Of a stretch of 64,000 nt of DNA, positions 61,881 to 64,000 are shown piece after piece. The stretch covers positions 248,001-312,000 of the forward strand of contig NZ_JAACFU010000003.1 in assembly GCF_029051725.1 (NCBI RefSeq). The letters run 5' to 3'. The DNA comes from Bradyrhizobium sp. CSS354 (GTDB lineage: Bacteria > Pseudomonadota > Alphaproteobacteria > Rhizobiales > Xanthobacteraceae). Made by a program: the position numbers and the translations under genes. The notes beneath the pieces were generated by a model. That model did not search any database, was not told the DNA's origin, and saw only the letters and a list, made by a program, of their open reading frames with translations. Within the stretch, counting starts at the first letter, position 1. Each line of letters starts with the position of its first letter.

Positions 61881-61911
61881 CGACGGTGTCGCAGCCGTTT
61901 TGCAATCGCGC
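61881..61911 (+). repeat. Leader repeat copy A of the tandem exported-protein genes
   Basis: This stretch (CGACGGTGTCGCAGCCGTTT then TGCAATCGCGC) recurs at 62758-62786 as CGACGGTGTCGCAGCCGTTG then CAATCGCGC, with a 2-base deletion. The matching sequence starts further left with GCCGCGACT at both sites and lies in the same position (~50-80 bases) before each of the two paralogous genes. Confidence 0.85.
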
Positions 61912-61960
61912 AATGACATCACGCGCGAGACCCTGGACGCGCGAACCCCTGGAGAGTGAG

Positions 61961-62698
61961 ATGCGGGCGGCAAGGTTCGGGGCGCAGGCCCCGGCACGAT
62001 GGTGGGCGTTTGCGTGCGGCATCGTCTTGCTCGCGACGTGCATGCTCGCGGCGAGCGCCGGCGCCTGGATGCCGCAGCCGCTGTTTTCGGCCGAACTCAC
62101 GCCGGACCCCGATGCCAGGCTGCCCGCACCGACCCGCTACAGCTTTAGAGGAATCCACACCACCCTGATGCGGGGCGTCGAAGCGCCGCTTCGCGTCAAG
62201 CTCGAAGCCACCGTGCCCGCCGGGCTCAGCGACGTTCTCGCCTTCTACCGCAGGGAGCTCGCAAAGCTCGGCTGGCAGGAGCAGCACGATGGCGCCGTCG
62301 TCTCCGCCGATCACGTGCAACTCGCGTTCGCCTCTCCGCTCGGGCCGGCCATGCTGGAGCTCGGCCGCAAAGACAGCAGCACCTTGGTCCATCTCGTGCA
62401 GAAGAACTCGGATACTGCAACCCGGGCGAATGTCATGCCCGAACCGGGCCAGGCGAAGCTGGTGTTCAGCAACATCGGCGAGACGGAAGCCGTGCTCGGG
62501 ATCAACGCGCGGACCATCAAGCGCGCCGCCGGCGCTAACGCCGTCTCGCTGGATCTGGCGCCCGGCAAATATTCCTACGAACTGGGCGTGCCCGGCCGCC
62601 CCGCCCATGCCAACGTCCTCACCGTCGCGGCCGGCGACGCCTGGGAGCTCACCGTCGGGCGCGACGGCGAGGCATGGTCGCCGCCCCAGCTGTATTGA
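61961..62698 (+). CDS. Exported protein of unknown function, tandem paralogue A (245 aa)
   Basis: A 245-residue protein. The N-terminus (basic, then W-A-F-A-C-G-I-V-L-L-A-T-C-M-L-A-A-S-A-G-A) is a signal peptide. A repeating unit of the mature part reads L-S-D-V-L-A-F-Y-R-R-E-L-A-K-L-G-W-Q-E and continues A-M-L-E-L-G-R-K-D. The last ~70 residues carry L-V-F-S-N-I-G-E-T-E-A-V-L-G-I-N and A-P-G-K-Y-S-Y-E-L, a domain that paralogue B lacks in this form. Family not recognised. ATG 61961 has GGAGAG upstream. It follows recF on the same strand. Confidence 0.75.
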   Translation: MRAARFGAQAPARWWAFACGIVLLATCMLAASAGAWMPQPLFSAELTPDPDARLPAPTRYSFRGIHTTLMRGVEAPLRVKLEATVPAGLSDVLAFYRRELAKLGWQEQHDGAVVSADHVQLAFASPLGPAMLELGRKDSSTLVHLVQKNSDTATRANVMPEPGQAKLVFSNIGETEAVLGINARTIKRAAGANAVSLDLAPGKYSYELGVPGRPAHANVLTVAAGDAWELTVGRDGEAWSPPQLY

Positions 62699-62757
62699 CT
62701 GGTCCGGGATGTTTGAACCTGCCCGGTTCCTGCCGCGACTTCTCGTCTGAGGCTCGC

Positions 62758-62786
62758 CGACGGTGTCGCAGCCGTTGCAATCGCGC
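62758..62786 (+). repeat. Leader repeat copy B of the tandem exported-protein genes
   Basis: The counterpart of 61881-61911 with a 2-base deletion, located upstream of paralogue B. It shows that the duplication took in the upstream region and not just the coding part. Confidence 0.85.
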
Positions 62787-62823
62787 GCGCCCAGGCGACG
62801 CGCCGCATCCTGGAGACGTAACG

Positions 62824-64000
62824 ATGGCGATGATCCCGCGCGGGATGCAAGTCCCGGCACGATGGCGGCTGCTTGCATGCGGTCTCTTCCTGATGGCGAG
62901 CTGCTCGATCGCAGCCGGCGCCGACGAGGGCGTCGTCGACGTCCACGCGCTGCCGCAGCTCGAAGGTGCGGTGGAAGACACCTCGCGCCCCGATCCCTAT
63001 CGCGTCGAATATCGCGTACCGACGCCGCAGGCCGTGACACTGCCCGCGATCCAAAAGCTCCTGAGCGCCAACGGCTGGGTGTCCTATGTGATGCCGCTTG
63101 AGGAGAAAAGCACCCTGCTGAAGTTCAGGAAGGGACGACAGGGCCTTTCCGTTCATTTCACGCAGGCGCCCGGCCGGCCCGACCAGTCCGTGGTTTACTA
63201 CACGACCGACCGGATCTACGGGAACGTGCCGTTTCCGGAAGGCGCAAGCGACATCGTGTTCGACGGGACCCGACCCTATCTCGGCTGCGTCGCGCCGACG
63301 CCGCTCGATGCAACGTCGGGTTTCTATGCCAGCCAGATGGCTGCGATCGGCTGGCAGAAGCTCACGCCGGAAACCGCTGCGCGCTGGACGACCAGCCTGG
63401 ATGAAACCGCTCCCAACGGCCTGCGCGCGTTCTACGCGCACGCCGATAGCAAGGAGACCGGCTTCTATCAGCAGAAGCCTGTAATGCTGACGCTGACGCG
63501 CCGCGACGATGGCCGCACCAATGTCGATATCCGGGTCGCGCCCTTCGCCCTACCCAGCGAGCTCAAGGCCGATAGCGATCTGGCCGGCCTGCCGCGGCCG
63601 AGCCCGACCAAGACGGCCAGGGGCCTCGGCAGCGCAAGCTCCGACAAGCGCGAGATGTCGGCCGCCGCGATGGCCGAGCTGCCCGCCGTGCTCGCCTTCT
63701 ATCACCGCGAGCTTGCCGCGCGCGGCTGGCAGGAGGACGGCAGCGCGCCACTCGCGCCCGGCGACGAGGTCGCGATCAAGATCTCTTCGGCGGAGGAAAC
63801 CGGCGTGCTGCGGCTCGGCCGCAAATACGATTTCACCATGGTCAGCCTCACCGTGCAGGTGAAGGGATCCGCGCTTGCCGCCCGTGCAAAGGCGAAGAAA
63901 GAGGCGGACGAAAAGTTCCTTGGGGATGCGTTAGGTGCGGCCAAGCAGCTGATCACCGCCGACGAAGCAAGGCGCAAGGTGCAGGCGGCCGCATTGTCTG
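62824..64000 (+). CDS. Exported protein of unknown function, tandem paralogue B (3' truncated)
   Basis: An open frame of 392 codons without stop, cut by the window end. The signal peptide (P-A-R-W-R-L-L-A-C-G-L-F-L-M-A-S-C-S-I-A-A-G-A) resembles that of paralogue A. The mature part contains units related to the A repeat: A-I-Q-K-L-L-S-A-N-G-W, S-G-F-Y-A-S-Q-M-A-A-I-G-W-Q-K and L-P-A-V-L-A-F-Y-H-R-E-L-A-A-R-G-W-Q-E-D; the last is followed by G-V-L-R-L-G-R-K-Y, like A-M-L-E-L-G-R-K-D in A. A charged Ala/Lys segment follows near the cut. ATG 62824 starts MAMIPRGMQV. No function is known. Confidence 0.72.
   Translation, partial: MAMIPRGMQVPARWRLLACGLFLMASCSIAAGADEGVVDVHALPQLEGAVEDTSRPDPYRVEYRVPTPQAVTLPAIQKLLSANGWVSYVMPLEEKSTLLKFRKGRQGLSVHFTQAPGRPDQSVVYYTTDRIYGNVPFPEGASDIVFDGTRPYLGCVAPTPLDATSGFYASQMAAIGWQKLTPETAARWTTSLDETAPNGLRAFYAHADSKETGFYQQKPVMLTLTRRDDGRTNVDIRVAPFALPSELKADSDLAGLPRPSPTKTARGLGSASSDKREMSAAAMAELPAVLAFYHRELAARGWQEDGSAPLAPGDEVAIKISSAEETGVLRLGRKYDFTMVSLTVQVKGSALAARAKAKKEADEKFLGDALGAAKQLITADEARRKVQAAALS

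Noticed and set aside
1..64000. CRISPR array, prophage or integrative element
   Set aside because: No regularly spaced direct repeats, phage structural genes, integrase or tRNA-end duplication. The only tRNA has no repeated 3' end nearby. The repeats that are present are palindromic and dispersed.

Overview
The window is 64 kb of high-GC alphaproteobacterial chromosome, most probably from Bradyrhizobium or a close relative in the Nitrobacteraceae. The basis is the rpsT-dnaA-dnaN-recF locus, a RegS/RegR (ActS/ActR) redox two-component pair, two polyhydroxyalkanoate-degrading enzymes, a DUF3551 secreted protein, many branched-chain-type (Liv) and Bug-type uptake proteins, and many short palindromic intergenic repeats of the kind common in Bradyrhizobium. 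No strain is assigned. I see no prophage, insertion sequence, CRISPR array or conjugation genes; apart from the repeats this is an ordinary core-chromosome segment.

Layout. 1-5 kb: the end of a Liv-type substrate-binding protein, a DUF1330 protein, a class A penicillin-binding protein and a YgjP-like metallopeptidase. 5-11 kb: intracellular PHA depolymerase, an ABC-2 exporter pair, regS-regR and an MmcB-like protein. 11-17.7 kb: two convergent GH13 glycosidases, an MBL-fold hydrolase, a divergent HxlR regulator/small monooxygenase-like pair, and a PHB-depolymerase-like esterase. 18-25 kb: LLM flavin oxidoreductase, cytochrome P450, SDR, an HWE histidine kinase and a GGDEF-EAL protein. 25-30 kb: a complete five-gene Liv-type ABC importer. 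30-38.7 kb: a large membrane PAS-GGDEF-EAL protein, tRNA-Arg(CCG), DNA polymerase IV, a 3-methyladenine glycosylase-like protein, a metallophosphoesterase, a cNMP-binding protein and a GNAT. 38.8-40.5 kb: an operon of a six-helix membrane protein, a winged-helix regulator and an undecaprenyl diphosphate synthase that share a palindromic operator. 40.7-47 kb: HtrA-like protease, DUF3551 protein, Bug-type binding protein, VOC protein, acyl-CoA ligase and HD-GYP protein. 47-55.2 kb: a molybdenum hydroxylase of the isoquinoline oxidoreductase type, two hydrolases, a Wza-like export lipoprotein, MsrA and small proteins. 55.2-64 kb: rpsT, a 1.2-kb non-coding region upstream of dnaA with origin-like features, dnaA, dnaN, a DUF559 endonuclease gene enclosed by repeats, recF, and two tandem paralogous exported proteins of unknown function, the second cut by the window end.

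How the genes fit together. The replication genes form the conserved core at the right end. Nutrient scavenging (Liv and Bug systems), storage-polymer turnover (PhaZ and the esterase), alpha-glucan or trehalose metabolism (the two GH13 enzymes) and cyclic-di-GMP turnover (two GGDEF-EAL proteins and one HD-GYP protein) dominate the rest. The least explained structures are the palindrome-linked UppS cassette (about 38.8-40.6 kb), the repeat-enclosed DUF559 gene between dnaN and recF, the duplicated exported proteins after recF, and the GANTC-rich DNA upstream of dnaA.
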